Shown: positions 6,963 to 16,681, numbered from the stretch's first letter. The stretch is DNA of 64,000 nt from Halorussus sp. MSC15.2 (GCF_010747475.1 NZ_VSLZ01000003.1:620001-684000); one strand, 5' to 3'. The notes: generated by a model from the sequence alone, not told the origin. A program made the numbers and translations.

Positions 6963-8789
6963 ATGAGCCAAGACACGGAAGAACGTGTTACCCGACTCTT
7001 CGGGGGACCGGGGAGCGGCAAGACTACAGAGTTGCTCGACCGAGTCGAGGGACTCCTCGACAAGGAGGGCGTCACGGTCAACGATATTCTGCTAGTCTCG
7101 TACACTCGTGCGGCCGCCAACGAGGTCCGCGAGCGTCTCGCCGAGCGACGCGACCTCAACCCCCGCTCGCTGCAGGGGTCGATTTGTACGATGCACGCGA
7201 AGGCCTACGAACTGCTCGACCTCTCGCGGAACGACGTCGTCGGCGAGTCCGACAAGAAGGAGTTCTGCGAGGAGTTCGGCATCGAGTTCGAGGACGAGTA
7301 CAGCGGCGCTGGCCGCCGGACCGCTCGTTCGACCACGCTCGGCAACAAGATAATCGCCACGAGCCAGTGGCTCCAGCGGACCAGTCGCGACGTGGCCGAC
7401 TGGTACGACGTTCCCTTCCAGTGGAACGACGAAGAGGTCCGCCTACCCCCGGAGATAGACGAGAAGTCCCAAGAGGGCAACAAGTACACGCCGACGTGGC
7501 CCAGCGACGACGACCGACTCGACGTGCCCGAGGCCATCCGCGGGTGGCGCAACTACAAGGGCGAGAACGACCTCGTCGGGTTCGCCGACATGCTCGAACG
7601 CGTGCGCCAGCGGTCGCTGCTCCCGAACGTGGACTACCTCGTCATCGACGAGTTTCAGGACATCACCAGCCTCCAGTACGACGTGTACGAGGAGTGGAAG
7701 CCCCACATGGAACAGGTCCTCATCGCGGGCGACGACGACCAAGTCGTCTACGCGTGGCAGGGTGCGGACCCCAAACTCCTCCTCGAAGAGGAGGGCGACG
7801 ACGTGATTCTCGACACCTCCCACCGACTCCCGTCCGAGATTCTGCGCGTCGTCCAGCAGGAGGTCCGCCACATCGAAGAGCGCCAAGAGAAGAACCTCTC
7901 GCCGCGCAAGGAGGGCGGGTCGGTCGAACAGGTCGATAGCCCGTCGATGCTCGAACTCGTCCGGAACGTCCGGTACACCGTGCAGGAACACGACGGCACG
8001 CTGATGATACTGTTCCGGGCGCGGTACCAGATGTTCCGCTTCATCGACGAGTTCATCGACGAGGGCATCCCGTTCAAGTGCCTGACCGACCAGCGGATGT
8101 GGACCGACCGCCTCCAGCAGTACGTGGACGCCGTCGAGAAGGTGGACGAGGACGAACCCATCACGGCGCTGCAGGCCCGCCGATTCGCCGACATGCTTCA
8201 GGACTCGGCGTTCGGCACCAACGAGCGCGACGAACTGTTCGACGCCATCGACGAGCGCAAGGAACAGGGGTCAACCGACGACCTCGCCGAAATCGAGGTC
8301 GAACCCGACTTCGTGACCGACTTCGCGCCGTTCATGCCCGGCCCGGCCTCGGCCGCAGACATGGTCCGGAAGGTCACGAGTTTCCAGAAGAACTCGATGC
8401 GGGCCTACTTCCAAGGCGACTATCAGGACATGGACGCCGACCGCGTGCGCCTCGGCACCATCCACTCCGCGAAGGGTCGGGAGGCCGACCACGTGTTCGT
8501 CGGCACCGACCTGACCGAGAAGGTGGTCGAGCAGATGGCCGCCACAGTGGACGGTGAGGTAGACGGCGAGGAGTTCACCGCCACGACCGACCCGGTCCCG
8601 ATTTTGACCGACAACGAGCGCCGGGTGTTCTACGTCGGGATGTCGCGTGCGCGTGAGCGCCTCGTCATCATGGAGAACCTCGTCAGCGGCGCGCCGACGC
8701 TCCCCATCGACGTACTGCTCTACAACGAACGCAACGAGAAGGACATCGAAGACGCGCTGGCGGAAGTCTCGGAAGCGACGCCCCAGTGA
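6963..8789 (+). CDS. UvrD/PcrA-like superfamily 1 DNA helicase
   Basis: A 608-residue protein starting MSQDTEERVTRLFG. Walker A is GGPGSGKTTE near residue 15, motif Ia is LVSYTRAAANEV, Walker B is VIDEFQDIT (about residue 226), motif III is AGDDDQVVYAWQGA, motif V region is LGTIHSAKGREADHVF (about residue 496) and motif VI is RVFYVGMSRARERL. All SF1A helicase motifs are therefore present. It is an ATP-driven 3'-5' helicase, probably in DNA repair or replication restart. It is shorter than UvrD proper (about 720 residues), chiefly in the 1B/2B insertions. The start at 6963 is supported by the TATA box; an upstream in-frame codon at 6951 would crowd it. Confidence 0.9.
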   Translation: MSQDTEERVTRLFGGPGSGKTTELLDRVEGLLDKEGVTVNDILLVSYTRAAANEVRERLAERRDLNPRSLQGSICTMHAKAYELLDLSRNDVVGESDKKEFCEEFGIEFEDEYSGAGRRTARSTTLGNKIIATSQWLQRTSRDVADWYDVPFQWNDEEVRLPPEIDEKSQEGNKYTPTWPSDDDRLDVPEAIRGWRNYKGENDLVGFADMLERVRQRSLLPNVDYLVIDEFQDITSLQYDVYEEWKPHMEQVLIAGDDDQVVYAWQGADPKLLLEEEGDDVILDTSHRLPSEILRVVQQEVRHIEERQEKNLSPRKEGGSVEQVDSPSMLELVRNVRYTVQEHDGTLMILFRARYQMFRFIDEFIDEGIPFKCLTDQRMWTDRLQQYVDAVEKVDEDEPITALQARRFADMLQDSAFGTNERDELFDAIDERKEQGSTDDLAEIEVEPDFVTDFAPFMPGPASAADMVRKVTSFQKNSMRAYFQGDYQDMDADRVRLGTIHSAKGREADHVFVGTDLTEKVVEQMAATVDGEVDGEEFTATTDPVPILTDNERRVFYVGMSRARERLVIMENLVSGAPTLPIDVLLYNERNEKDIEDALAEVSEATPQ

Positions 8790-8891
8790 GTCGGTCGTCG
8801 GTTGCGACCATTTCTCGAACGGCGAAGATTCGACTCGGACGACTGTATCCGATAGTTCTCCTAACGGACACGTAATAAATCGGCATAATGG

Positions 8892-8912
8892 CCGGGGAGA
8901 ATTAAGCCCCGG
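8892..8912. other. Hairpin in the leader of the chemoreceptor gene
   Basis: CCGGGG (8892-8897) and CCCCGG (8907-8912) form a perfect six-base-pair stem with a nine-base AT-rich loop, 103 bases after the helicase stop and 177 bases before the receptor start. It could be a terminator for the helicase or part of a leader structure. Confidence 0.45.
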
Positions 8913-9088
8913 ATTATCACAGCTAAAAATCCGGTGCCAATGTTTAAATAAACGGTTTTTGGTGATACTGCCATGGCAACGTTCAGTACGACACGTGTTG
9001 ACAAAAATTGCGGTCGGAGCGGTCCGCCCACCGGTCGGTCGAACCGTCGTGCCGAGGGCGTCGAACCGTGCCGGACGGAGGAACAACG

Positions 9089-12000
9089 ATGAAGATACGG
9101 ACGAAACTCATCGTGCTGTTGCTCGTCATCTCGCTCGTTCCGGTTTCGGTGGTGGGTATGGCCGGACTCCAGAACATGCAGGACGTCGGGTCGTACGCGC
9201 AGGACCAGAGTTCGAAGCACCTCGAACAGCAGATAACGAAGGATTTGAACGGTACCGTCGAGGCGAGGACCGAGGAGTTCGGGAACCTGCTCAACGTGCG
9301 GCGAGTGGACGCGCGCTCGCTGGCAGAGTCCACGTCGGTGCAGAACTACGAGGCCGCGAGCGCGGGTGAGATGGAACTCATCCAGCAGCAGAGTCAGAAG
9401 CAGGTCGGTTACACCGCGCTCCAGATGCACAGCACCATCGAGACGACGAAGCAGACGATTCTCGACGAGCAGTACGGCGGCCGGAGTTGGGAGGACCTCT
9501 CGTCGGCCGAACGACAACAGGTCGAGAATCAGGTCGAGAACAGAATCGTCGGCACGACCGGAAGCGGGATTCACCCGAGCGGCACGCTGTCCGAGATGTT
9601 CCAGCCGGGGTACATCGGTGATACGGGGTACGCGTACGTGACCGACCTCGATTCGAACGTCGTGGTTCACCACAGTCTCGAAGACGGGTACAACCTCAAG
9701 AACGACGCGTCGCTGACCTTCTTCGAGGACATCCGGGCGAACGTCAAGTCGAACCCGGCCGTCCGAAACGGGTCAGAATGGGGCATCGTCGAGTACGAGT
9801 GGGAAGACACTACCCAGAAGGGGAACCCGAAGGAACGCAAGTTCGTCGCCTACACCTTCCACGAGGACTTCGAGTGGGTGCTCGCGCCCAGCGTCTACTA
9901 CTACGAACTCCAGACCGCCGCCGTGCAGAACGCGCGTGACGGAATCAACGAGTCGTTCCGGAGTTACCTCAACACCAGAACCGTCTCGGTCGGCGGCGAG
10001 TCGGTGCGGGCCTACGACGAGATTATCATGACCGACGAGGAGGGGCAGGGCGTCCTCCGAGCGCAGAGCAACGGGGACGAGGTCACGACCGAGTCGGTCG
10101 CCGGTACCTCGTACGCCGATACGAACTGGTTCAACGAGACGAAATCCCTAGAGAAAGGGGCAGTCCACTTCGGCGACGTCCGGTCGGTCGACGGTAAGCA
10201 AGTGGCGTACATCACGACGCCGGTCTACCACGACGGCGAGTTCGCGGGTACCGTCGCGCTCAGGTTCAACTACAGCATCCTCACCGCGATGACGAACCAC
10301 GTCACGGTCGGTGAAACCGGCCACCTGACCATCGTGAACGACGAGGGTCGGGTGCTGAGCCACCCCGACCAATCGGTGGTCGATTCGAACGCGAATATCG
10401 GCGACGAGTCCTACGCGGGGTCGCTGGCCACGCTGGCCGACGAGCGAATACTGGCGGGCCAGACTGGACTCAGCACGTACACCAGAACCGAAAACGGCAA
10501 CGAGAGTCGCTACTACGTGTCGTACGCCCCGCTCCAGTTCGGCGATAAGCAGTTCGCGCTACTCGGCACGGTGCCCGAGAGCGACGTGAAGGCACCGGCC
10601 GCCGCGCTGGGTCAGGACCTGAGCGACCGGACGACCTCCGCTCGGAACTTCATCCTCTTGCTCGTCGCCGGTCTCATCGTGGCCGTCGTGGCACTGGGGT
10701 ACAAGGCGGCGGAGTACTTCTCGACGCCCATCGAACAGATTCGGGACCGAGCGACCGCGCTCGCCGAAGGGCGCTTCGACGAGGAGACCGACATCGACGC
10801 GTCCGACGACGAAATCGGGGAACTCGTCGAGGCGTTCGACGAGATGCAGGAGAACCTCCGAACGCAGGTCGCGGAACTGCAGGCCGTCAGCGAGAACCTC
10901 GGTGAGGGGACGCTGGACCAAGAGGTCGATACCGACCTCCCCGGCGAGTTCGGTGCGATAATGACCGACATCGACGAGGGCATCGAGAAGCTACAGGTCG
11001 GGTTCGACGAGATTCGCCGGACCAGCCAGCAGATACGGGAGGGTCGCCTCGACCAGAGCGTCGATACCGACCTCCCCGGCGAGTACGGCGCGGTCCTCTC
11101 GGACCTCGAAACCGGCGTCGAACAACTCGGGGCGAGTTTCGACCGGATTCAGGACGCCAGCGAGCAGTTGCGCGAGGGAACGCTCGACCAAGACGTGGAC
11201 GCGGAACTGCCGGGCCAGTACGGCCAAGTGATGTCCGACTTGGACGCCGGACTGACCGAAATCGAGAGCAGTCTGGCCGAGGTCAAGGACTTCGCCGACC
11301 GCTTCGCACGCGTGAGCGACGAGACAGCGACGAGCGCCCAGCAGATAGAGGCCGCGAGTCAGGAGACCGCCGAATCGGTCGAGGAAATCGCGTTCGGCGC
11401 GGAACAGCAGACCGAACAGCTACAGGCCGCCGCGAGCGAGATGAACGACCTGTCGGCCACCATCGAGGAGGTCGCCTCGTCGGCCGACGGCGTGGTCGAG
11501 ACCGCCAACGAAGCGGTGGAACTCGCCGACCAAGGCCGCGAACACGCCGCCGACGCGACCGAGGAGATTTCGGCCATCGAGTCGGAGGCCGACACCGCCG
11601 TCGAACAGGTCGAGAGTCTGGAGACCCAGATAGAGGAGATAAACGACATCGTCCAGTTGATAACCGACATCGCCGAGCAGACCAACCTGCTCGCGCTCAA
11701 CGCCTCCATCGAGGCCGCGCGCGCGGGCGAGGCCGGCGAAGGGTTCGCGGTCGTTGCAGACGAGATAAAGACGCTGGCGAACGAGGCCGGGGACGCGACC
11801 GAGGAGGTCGAGAGCCTCATCGACGAGATTCAGTCCCACACTGACGAGACGGTCGGCGACATGCGCTCGATGCAACAGCGTGTCGAGACCGGGTCCGAAA
11901 CCATCGCGGACGCCATCGAGATGTTCGACGACATCGCCGGGGCGATACAGGAGGCCGAACACGGCGTCGAGGAGATTTCCGACGCCGCCGAGGACCAAGC

Positions 12001-12394
12001 GGTCTCCACCGAGGAAGTGGTGGCGATGGTGGACGAGGTGTCCGGCGTGAGCCAACAGACCGCCGCCGAGGCGAGTTCCGTCTCGTCCGCGACCCAAGAG
12101 CAGACCGCGGCCATCAACGACGTCTCGCGGAACGTCGAGACGGTCTCGGACTCCGCCGACTCGCTCAAGGAACTCGTGGACGAGTTCGACGTGGACGAAG
12201 ACGCCGCCTCGACCGACCGGCAGTTCGATGCGGAGTCGGCGTTCGGCGCGGAGTCGGAATCTGACGAGGAGTCGGAGTTCGAGGAGGACTCGGAGTTCGA
12301 CGACGAATCGGAGTTCGACGACGAATCGGAGTTCCAGTCGAAACCGACCGTCGCCGACGGCGGTGACAGAGAGGCGACCGACTCCGACACGTAG
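9089..12394 (+). CDS. Methyl-accepting chemotaxis protein with tandem Cache and poly-HAMP domains
   Basis: A 1101-residue transmembrane receptor (halobacterial transducer type). The ATG at 9089 follows GGAGG (9077-9081) and puts the first membrane helix at residues 6-24. A roughly 490-residue outer region holds two sensor modules: a Cache-like unit with [13 protein letters not shown] and [14 protein letters not shown], then a second with [17 protein letters not shown] and [11 protein letters not shown]. The second helix is at about 518-537. A canonical HAMP follows, then three more HAMP-like repeats each carrying L-x-E-G-x-L-D-Q and DLPG-x-(Y/F)-G (about residues 589-735). The signalling tip [18 protein letters not shown] lies near residues 864-880. 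The acidic tail contains repeats of SEFDDE. It should control flagellar (archaellum) motility through CheA/CheW; the ligand is unknown. Confidence 0.93.
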   Translation: MKIRTKLIVLLLVISLVPVSVVGMAGLQNMQDVGSYAQDQSSKHLEQQITKDLNGTVEARTEEFGNLLNVRRVDARSLAESTSVQNYEAASAGEMELIQQQSQKQVGYTALQMHSTIETTKQTILDEQYGGRSWEDLSSAERQQVENQVENRIVGTTGSGIHPSGTLSEMFQPGYIGDTGYAYVTDLDSNVVVHHSLEDGYNLKNDASLTFFEDIRANVKSNPAVRNGSEWGIVEYEWEDTTQKGNPKERKFVAYTFHEDFEWVLAPSVYYYELQTAAVQNARDGINESFRSYLNTRTVSVGGESVRAYDEIIMTDEEGQGVLRAQSNGDEVTTESVAGTSYADTNWFNETKSLEKGAVHFGDVRSVDGKQVAYITTPVYHDGEFAGTVALRFNYSILTAMTNHVTVGETGHLTIVNDEGRVLSHPDQSVVDSNANIGDESYAGSLATLADERILAGQTGLSTYTRTENGNESRYYVSYAPLQFGDKQFALLGTVPESDVKAPAAALGQDLSDRTTSARNFILLLVAGLIVAVVALGYKAAEYFSTPIEQIRDRATALAEGRFDEETDIDASDDEIGELVEAFDEMQENLRTQVAELQAVSENLGEGTLDQEVDTDLPGEFGAIMTDIDEGIEKLQVGFDEIRRTSQQIREGRLDQSVDTDLPGEYGAVLSDLETGVEQLGASFDRIQDASEQLREGTLDQDVDAELPGQYGQVMSDLDAGLTEIESSLAEVKDFADRFARVSDETATSAQQIEAASQETAESVEEIAFGAEQQTEQLQAAASEMNDLSATIEEVASSADGVVETANEAVELADQGREHAADATEEISAIESEADTAVEQVESLETQIEEINDIVQLITDIAEQTNLLALNASIEAARAGEAGEGFAVVADEIKTLANEAGDATEEVESLIDEIQSHTDETVGDMRSMQQRVETGSETIADAIEMFDDIAGAIQEAEHGVEEISDAAEDQAVSTEEVVAMVDEVSGVSQQTAAEASSVSSATQEQTAAINDVSRNVETVSDSADSLKELVDEFDVDEDAASTDRQFDAESAFGAESESDEESEFEEDSEFDDESEFDDESEFQSKPTVADGGDREATDSDT
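12258..12334 (+). repeat. 18-base degenerate tandem repeat encoding an acidic tail
   Basis: Repeats of the pattern GACGACGAATCGGAGTTC encode successive copies of (E/D)-(E/D)-(E/D)-S-E-F at the end of the chemoreceptor. The last two units are identical. Confidence 0.7.
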
Positions 12395-12526
12395 TCGATA
12401 GGTCGTCCGCCCTCGCCACCGCGGGAGACGGCGAAGAGTCCAACCCAACGGTCAACCCGGACGACACCGGGTTCGCAGCAGTTCTCGACATGCCCGTTCT
12501 CTGTAGTTCTCGACGCCGTTAGGGAT

Positions 12527-12673
12527 TCAGTGCTGGTCGGGGAGGTACTCGTTCAGGCACTCGCACGAGCAGAACCGGTGCTGTAGGATTGGGTCGGACC
12601 CCGACTGGTGGTGGTGGAGTTCGAAGTGTTCGGTCGTCCGGTCTATCGTGTCACCGCAGTGGAAACAGACCAT
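12527..12673 (-). CDS. Small zinc-finger protein, 48 residues
   Basis: On the minus strand the ATG at 12671-12673 opens a 48-residue frame starting MVCFHCGDTIDRTTEH, with a histidine-rich centre (ELHHHQSG), then DPILQHRFCSCECLNEYL and a TGA at 12527-12529. CxxC near the start and C-x-C-x-C near the end form a likely treble-clef-like zinc site. A minus-strand TATA-like TTATAC about 25-30 bases upstream suggests a leaderless transcript. It resembles other haloarchaeal CPxCG-type microproteins; function unknown. Confidence 0.75.
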   Translation of the reverse strand: MVCFHCGDTIDRTTEHFELHHHQSGSDPILQHRFCSCECLNEYLPDQH

Positions 12674-12729
12674 GGCATAAATTAGCACTCACACCCGTAT
12701 AAGCCTGTAGCCCGCGAACGTCCGCCCCG

Positions 12730-12975
12730 TCACTCCTCGTCGTCGGGCGTCTTGGCCACTTTGCCGATGGTCTTCTCCGCCACCGCGCCCGGAACGTCCG
12801 TGGGCGTCGTCAGATACTCCTCCAGTACGACCATCAGGACCGCCACGGCGACGAACCCGCCGCCGAGCAGCGGTTGGCCGTTCGCGAGGAACTGGACGCC
12901 GAGCAGACCGACGGGGAGCGCGAACACGAGCGTCGCCGCGAGTTGGAGCGTGCCGAGGATGCCCGGTTTACTCAT
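12730..12975 (-). CDS. Small membrane protein (DUF7533-like)
   Basis: An 81-residue protein starting MSKPGILGTLQLAA (a second ATG directly upstream at 12978 would add one Met). There are two hydrophobic helices (ATLVFALPVGLLGVQF and GGGFVAVAVLMVVL), then the conserved-looking YLTTPTDVPG and a charged end. The sequence resembles, from memory, the haloarchaeal family DUF7533. Function unknown. Confidence 0.78.
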   Translation of the reverse strand: MSKPGILGTLQLAATLVFALPVGLLGVQFLANGQPLLGGGFVAVAVLMVVLEEYLTTPTDVPGAVAEKTIGKVAKTPDDEE

Positions 12976-12978
12976 CAC

Positions 12979-13390
12979 CCGGTGGTTCCGGGCGGGCCGT
13001 CAAAAATCCCGCGGAGAGGGTTTTAGTCAGAGTAACTGAAACGGCCCCTAATTCCTGACAATATTATATACCCATATAAGAACGAATTATGGCCTTTAGA
13101 AGGAAGAAGACACCAGATAGAGATTCTACGAGCAATATCATTAAATAGACCATAGCAGAATCAACAGGGCTAAACGCTGATAAAAATCTGTTTGAGCGAA
13201 TACCTTCGTGAAGTACTGCATCTAAAACAAATCTTGTTCTATCTTATGAGTCACATCATATTACCAGGTTATTTTGGAATCCGTAATCCTTATGCCCCCT
13301 AAACACCCACAATATTATCGCCTCGCCAAGTATTTATGTATCTAATAGCTAGAAAGTTATAACTTATTAGGGTTGATTTTTCTACATGCG
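12979..13390. other. AT-rich gene-less stretch at the left edge of the island
   Basis: Base composition changes sharply at about 13030 from GC-rich to AT-rich, with runs such as AATATTATATACC (13061 on). I see no gene: the longest ATG frame (13089-13148) is only 19 codons. The AT-rich stretch ends in the promoter of the gene at 13391. The composition suggests acquired DNA or a regulatory region that has lost its genes. Confidence 0.6.
13355..13370 (+). promoter_or_regulatory. TATA region of the island gene at 13391
   Basis: AGTTATAACTTATTAG contains two TATA-like boxes ending 21-28 bases before the ATG at 13391. Confidence 0.45.
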
Positions 13391-14182
13391 ATGGTAGATA
13401 GAAACAGACGGAAGTTACTGAAAACCAGTGGTACCGCGATAGGACTGTCAGCAATCCCAAGTGCAGTTACAGCCACCAAAGGTAAACAAAAGAACGGCAC
13501 TAATGGATTGACCATCCATAAGAAGACGGTTCTATCAGAGAACAATGATAAAACCGTCTTTGCTCTTGACATCACGGTAAACAAAGGCAGTAGTACCTCA
13601 GGCGGAGATGCGACTCGAAAACGCTTCATCACCACTGTTAAGAAACCGTCCGGTGCCGTTTCCGTAAGTGAAGTTAATTCTCAAAAATTCGATAAGCTAA
13701 CTTCTAGTGGAGAGGTTAGTATAGCAAGCACGGATAACGAAGTGAGTGTGTCTAGCGGTACAGTAACGGTAAAGTCAGATACAGATATTGTTAAACAATC
13801 AGATGTGTACGCACACAACAACGGCCAATGTGCGGCATACGATTACACCCATCGATGGGCTGCTGTTACCGCCGAATTCGTTAACGAGGTTGGCGATTTA
13901 GGGTGGGGCTCAATTTCCGCAGCCCTCATTTCGCTTGTCGGATCATCGTCGCTCAGCGCAGGTGCATCCGCAATACTCACTGGCGTAATTGCACTTGTTG
14001 GCGGTATCGCGGCGTACGTAACAAACACGTACTCAATCACTTTTGCCGGAGCCGAATGGGACGAGTCAGCTGCCGGCTGGAATCAAACGATGTACTCAGC
14101 AAGAGTAGCTGGCGGTTATCACAAGAGTGAAGGAGAACTGACCACAATATCAACTGCACCTGGACACCCTGGCCGCCTGTAA
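13391..14182 (+). CDS. Exported protein of unknown function in AT-rich island; possible halocin-like effector
   Basis: A 263-residue protein starting MVDRNRRKLLKTSGTAIG, a twin-arginine-like signal with a short hydrophobic stretch and a cut after about residue 29. The middle (residues 40-150) is Ser/Thr/Lys-rich and beta-like. A single Cys occurs in NNGQCAAYDY. The C-terminal third holds a Gly/Ala/Ser-rich hydrophobic stretch (ISAALISLVGSSS to IALVGGIAAYV) and ends in GHPGRL. No family is recognised. Base composition is far more AT-rich than the surroundings. The gene 28 bases downstream encodes a four-helix membrane protein, probably cotranscribed. A secreted toxin with its immunity protein is one reading of the pair; a surface protein is another. 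Confidence 0.6.
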   Translation: MVDRNRRKLLKTSGTAIGLSAIPSAVTATKGKQKNGTNGLTIHKKTVLSENNDKTVFALDITVNKGSSTSGGDATRKRFITTVKKPSGAVSVSEVNSQKFDKLTSSGEVSIASTDNEVSVSSGTVTVKSDTDIVKQSDVYAHNNGQCAAYDYTHRWAAVTAEFVNEVGDLGWGSISAALISLVGSSSLSAGASAILTGVIALVGGIAAYVTNTYSITFAGAEWDESAAGWNQTMYSARVAGGYHKSEGELTTISTAPGHPGRL

Positions 14183-14210
14183 TTCCATTAAAGGGTGCGC
14201 TTTTTAATAC

Positions 14211-14594
14211 ATGACAAACCATACTTCTAACCCTGAGGTACCGAAAATTAGCCAACACTTTTTCTTGAAATTGGTCGCGGGAATAGTTCTCGGAAGTATC
14301 GGAAGTATAGCTATACTCAAAACCGGTTTGAATAGCGAGTCGTTATCCATTCTCTGGATTAGTTTTAGTGCAGCACTAGGATTTATAGCAGGGATTTCAG
14401 ATTATGTCAAGCCACTCCGAAACGCATTCGAGCGAGGGCGGTGGTTAATCGCTGGAATTGGAGTTTTGATAGCACTTATGTCATCTATTAACTATTTTGA
14501 TTTATCCATATTAATCAGTCTCGCCCTCGGTTTCAGTAGCGGCGTCCTGATTAGCATGACTAGTCTTACTGTTATATACTTAATCCGGGACTGA
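14211..14594 (+). CDS. Small four-helix membrane protein, partner of the exported island protein
   Basis: A 127-residue protein starting MTNHTSNPEVPKIS with four hydrophobic helices (LKLVAGIVLGSIGSIAIL; LWISFSAALGFIAGI; WLIAGIGVLIALM; ILISLALGFSSGVL). The second and third are separated by a charged cytoplasm-type loop (YVKPLRNAFERGRW). No family is recognised. It follows the exported-protein gene by 28 bases with no separate promoter at the right distance and shares its AT-rich composition, so they probably form an operon. Small multi-helix proteins next to secreted peptides are often immunity or export factors; that is inference only. Confidence 0.6.
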   Translation: MTNHTSNPEVPKISQHFFLKLVAGIVLGSIGSIAILKTGLNSESLSILWISFSAALGFIAGISDYVKPLRNAFERGRWLIAGIGVLIALMSSINYFDLSILISLALGFSSGVLISMTSLTVIYLIRD

Positions 14595-14613
14595 CGGTTG
14601 TAATATATAGCAG

Positions 14614-14630
14614 GTCTCCGGTGTGGAGAC
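14614..14630 (+). terminator. Hairpin after the island operon
   Basis: GTCTCC (14614-14619) and GGAGAC (14625-14630) form a perfect six-base-pair stem with a five-base loop, 20 bases after the last island stop codon. It marks the likely end of the AT-rich operon. Confidence 0.4.
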
Positions 14631-14701
14631 GATTACAGTCGGATTAAACCTAACCGCAGGCCAGTGAATCCCAGCATCCACCGACTCTTGAACTCCGGAA
14701 C

Positions 14702-14709
14702 GCTTTTCA
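14702..14709 (+). promoter_or_regulatory. TATA box of riboflavin synthase
   Basis: GCTTTTCA ends 24 bases before the ATG at 14734; leaderless arrangement. Confidence 0.5.
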
Positions 14710-14733
14710 TCCGACCGGCGCCACAAATCTGGT

Positions 14734-15378
14734 ATGTTTACCGGAATCGTTGAGGGGGCGGGCGAGGTGCGCGACGTGACCGTGACCGAAGAGGGCCGAC
14801 GCCTCCGCATCGCGGGCGAGGACGTGACCGGGGACCTCGACCGCGGGCAGAGCATCAGCGTCAGCGGCGTCTGCCTGACGGTCGAGGAGTTCGAGCAGGA
14901 CTGGTTCGAGGTGTTCCTCGCCAGCGAGACGGTGGACAAGACGTACCTCGGCGAGGTCGAGGTCGGCGACCCCGTGAACCTCGAACGCGCGATGCCCGCC
15001 GACGGCCGGTTCGACGGCCACGTCGTGCAGGGCCACGTCGATACCACCGCGGCGGTCGTGGACGTGCGCGAGGTCGGCGAGGACTGGGAGTACGAGTTCG
15101 CCGTCCCGGAGGGGTTCGGCAAGTACGTCGTGGACAAGGGGTCGGTCGCCGTGGACGGCATCAGCCTCACGGTGGCCGAACGCGGAGCGGACACCTTCTC
15201 GGTCGCCATCATCCCGGAGACCCGCGCCGTGACCAACCTCTCGGAGAAGGAACCGGGCGACTCGGTCCACCTCGAAGTGGACGTTATTGCGAAGTACGCC
15301 GAACGACTGCTGGACGACGCGGGGTTCGAGGTCGAGGACGCGAAGACTGAGGGCGTTCTCGACGCGCCCGAGCGGTGA
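14734..15378 (+). CDS. ribE: Riboflavin synthase, bacterial type (lumazine-binding repeats)
   Basis: A 214-residue protein with the diagnostic MFTGIVEGAGEV start and two lumazine-binding repeats: repeat 1 has VSGVCLTVE and the catalytic-region AMPADGRFDGHVVQGHVDT, and repeat 2 has KGSVAVDGISLTV and LSEKEPGDSVHLEVD with IAKYAERLL. It joins two molecules of 6,7-dimethyl-8-ribityllumazine to give riboflavin, probably as a trimer. This is the bacterial-type enzyme rather than the unrelated RibC type of methanogens. It stands alone with its own promoter, directly after the AT-rich island. Confidence 0.96.
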   Translation: MFTGIVEGAGEVRDVTVTEEGRRLRIAGEDVTGDLDRGQSISVSGVCLTVEEFEQDWFEVFLASETVDKTYLGEVEVGDPVNLERAMPADGRFDGHVVQGHVDTTAAVVDVREVGEDWEYEFAVPEGFGKYVVDKGSVAVDGISLTVAERGADTFSVAIIPETRAVTNLSEKEPGDSVHLEVDVIAKYAERLLDDAGFEVEDAKTEGVLDAPER

Positions 15379-15501
15379 ACTCCGTCGAACGCCGTGTCAC
15401 GGCGTCAGGACGCCAGCACGCACCTGAGTGTCAGTAAGTCAGCTAGCGTTTTAGAGTCGTAATCGAAGATTAGACCACGGTTCGACCCGCCCTCCACACG
15501 A

Positions 15502-16656
15502 CTACTCGGAGTCGTCCTCGGAGTATCGTGGCTCAGTAGGTCGGTTCTCGGGATACTCGTCGTCGTTGCGGGCGCGGTCGGCGCGCCGACGGTCTGCGGT
15601 CTCCTCGGAGGTCTCGAAATCGCCGACGCCGTCGGCCGACTCCTCGAAGTCGGCGCGGTCGCGTTCGACGCCGTCCTCGAAGGAGACGCTGGTCCCCATA
15701 TCGACCTGCCGATACGCGTTCCGGTAGCGGGCGAGTTTCCGGTAGAGCAGGTAGCCGAAGATACCGTCGTACACCACGATGAAGCCGATGAACGCGAGTC
15801 CGGGTGCGACGCCGATTCCCAGCAGGTCGAGTATCGGTTCGAGGTACGTGACCAGCGTGTTGTATGTCGCGTGGATGAACGCGGCGATGAGCAGGCCCTT
15901 GACCACGATGGGACCGGCGTTCTCGCGGTTGAACTTGGCGAGTCCGAGGTAGTAGCCCGCGAACGCCGAGTAGATGACGTGACCCGGCCCGGCCAGCAGG
16001 CGGACCGCGGCGGTCTGGCCCGCCGACGCTATCTGCTGTTGGCCGATGGTGGTCACGTCGGTGATGCTCTGGGTGATGTAGATGGCGTTCTCGATGGTGG
16101 CGAAGCCGAGTCCCGCCATCGCGCCGTACACCGCGCCGTCGACGACCGCGTCGAACCGGTCGCTCCGGAAGGCGTAGAGTCGGATGGCCAGCCACTTCAC
16201 GAACTCCTCGACCGGCGCGACGACCAGATAGAAGAACAGCGCCATGCCGACGACCGGAACGAGAGTGATAACGCCCGCGAGCGTGTTGATGATGGCCGCG
16301 AACCCGGCGAACAGCACGCCCAGTAAGAACGTGGCGACCAGTAGGGAGAGGGGTTCGGAGGTCGTCACGTCGGCGTACCAGATGTAGGCCGCGAGTCCGA
16401 ACGCCGGGACGACCGACATGAGGACGAACGCGCCGATAATCGGGTCGCTGATGGACGCCAGTCCGGTCAGCACGAACTGGGCGGCGAGGATGGCCAGCGC
16501 GAGCACGACGACCACGACGCGGCCGAGGCGGCGACCCCAGCGGTGGACGCCGCCAGCTATCCTGTCGAGCGAACTCCGGGACTCCCACGTGGCGACGTCG
16601 TAGAGGTCCGCGGAGTCGGTCGCGCCTTCTTCTATCGGGTCGCGTTCACCTTCCAT
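15502..16656 (-). CDS. PrsW family intramembrane metalloprotease
   Basis: A 384-residue membrane protein. A hydrophilic N-terminus is followed by about eight hydrophobic helices and a long acidic C-terminal tail (from about residue 310). The PrsW signature residues are present: VEEFVKW (EExxK, about residue 151), FATIENAIY (FxxxEN) and an intramembrane histidine in IHATYN plus HVIYSAF. In bacteria PrsW cleaves anti-sigma factors; archaeal substrates are unknown. The acidic tail is a haloarchaeal addition. Confidence 0.9.
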   Translation of the reverse strand: MEGERDPIEEGATDSADLYDVATWESRSSLDRIAGGVHRWGRRLGRVVVVVLALAILAAQFVLTGLASISDPIIGAFVLMSVVPAFGLAAYIWYADVTTSEPLSLLVATFLLGVLFAGFAAIINTLAGVITLVPVVGMALFFYLVVAPVEEFVKWLAIRLYAFRSDRFDAVVDGAVYGAMAGLGFATIENAIYITQSITDVTTIGQQQIASAGQTAAVRLLAGPGHVIYSAFAGYYLGLAKFNRENAGPIVVKGLLIAAFIHATYNTLVTYLEPILDLLGIGVAPGLAFIGFIVVYDGIFGYLLYRKLARYRNAYRQVDMGTSVSFEDGVERDRADFEESADGVGDFETSEETADRRRADRARNDDEYPENRPTEPRYSEDDSE

Positions 16657-16681
16657 CGCCGGAGGCTACGAATCCCAGAAC

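Noticed and set aside
11420-12448. Long minus-strand open frame opposite the chemoreceptor
   Set aside because: It is an antisense shadow of acidic, GC-rich coding sequence; low complexity and no family resemblance.
13089-13148. 19-codon frame (MAFRRKKTPD...) in the AT-rich stretch
   Set aside because: Too short, no promoter at the right distance and no recognised family; could be a chance frame.
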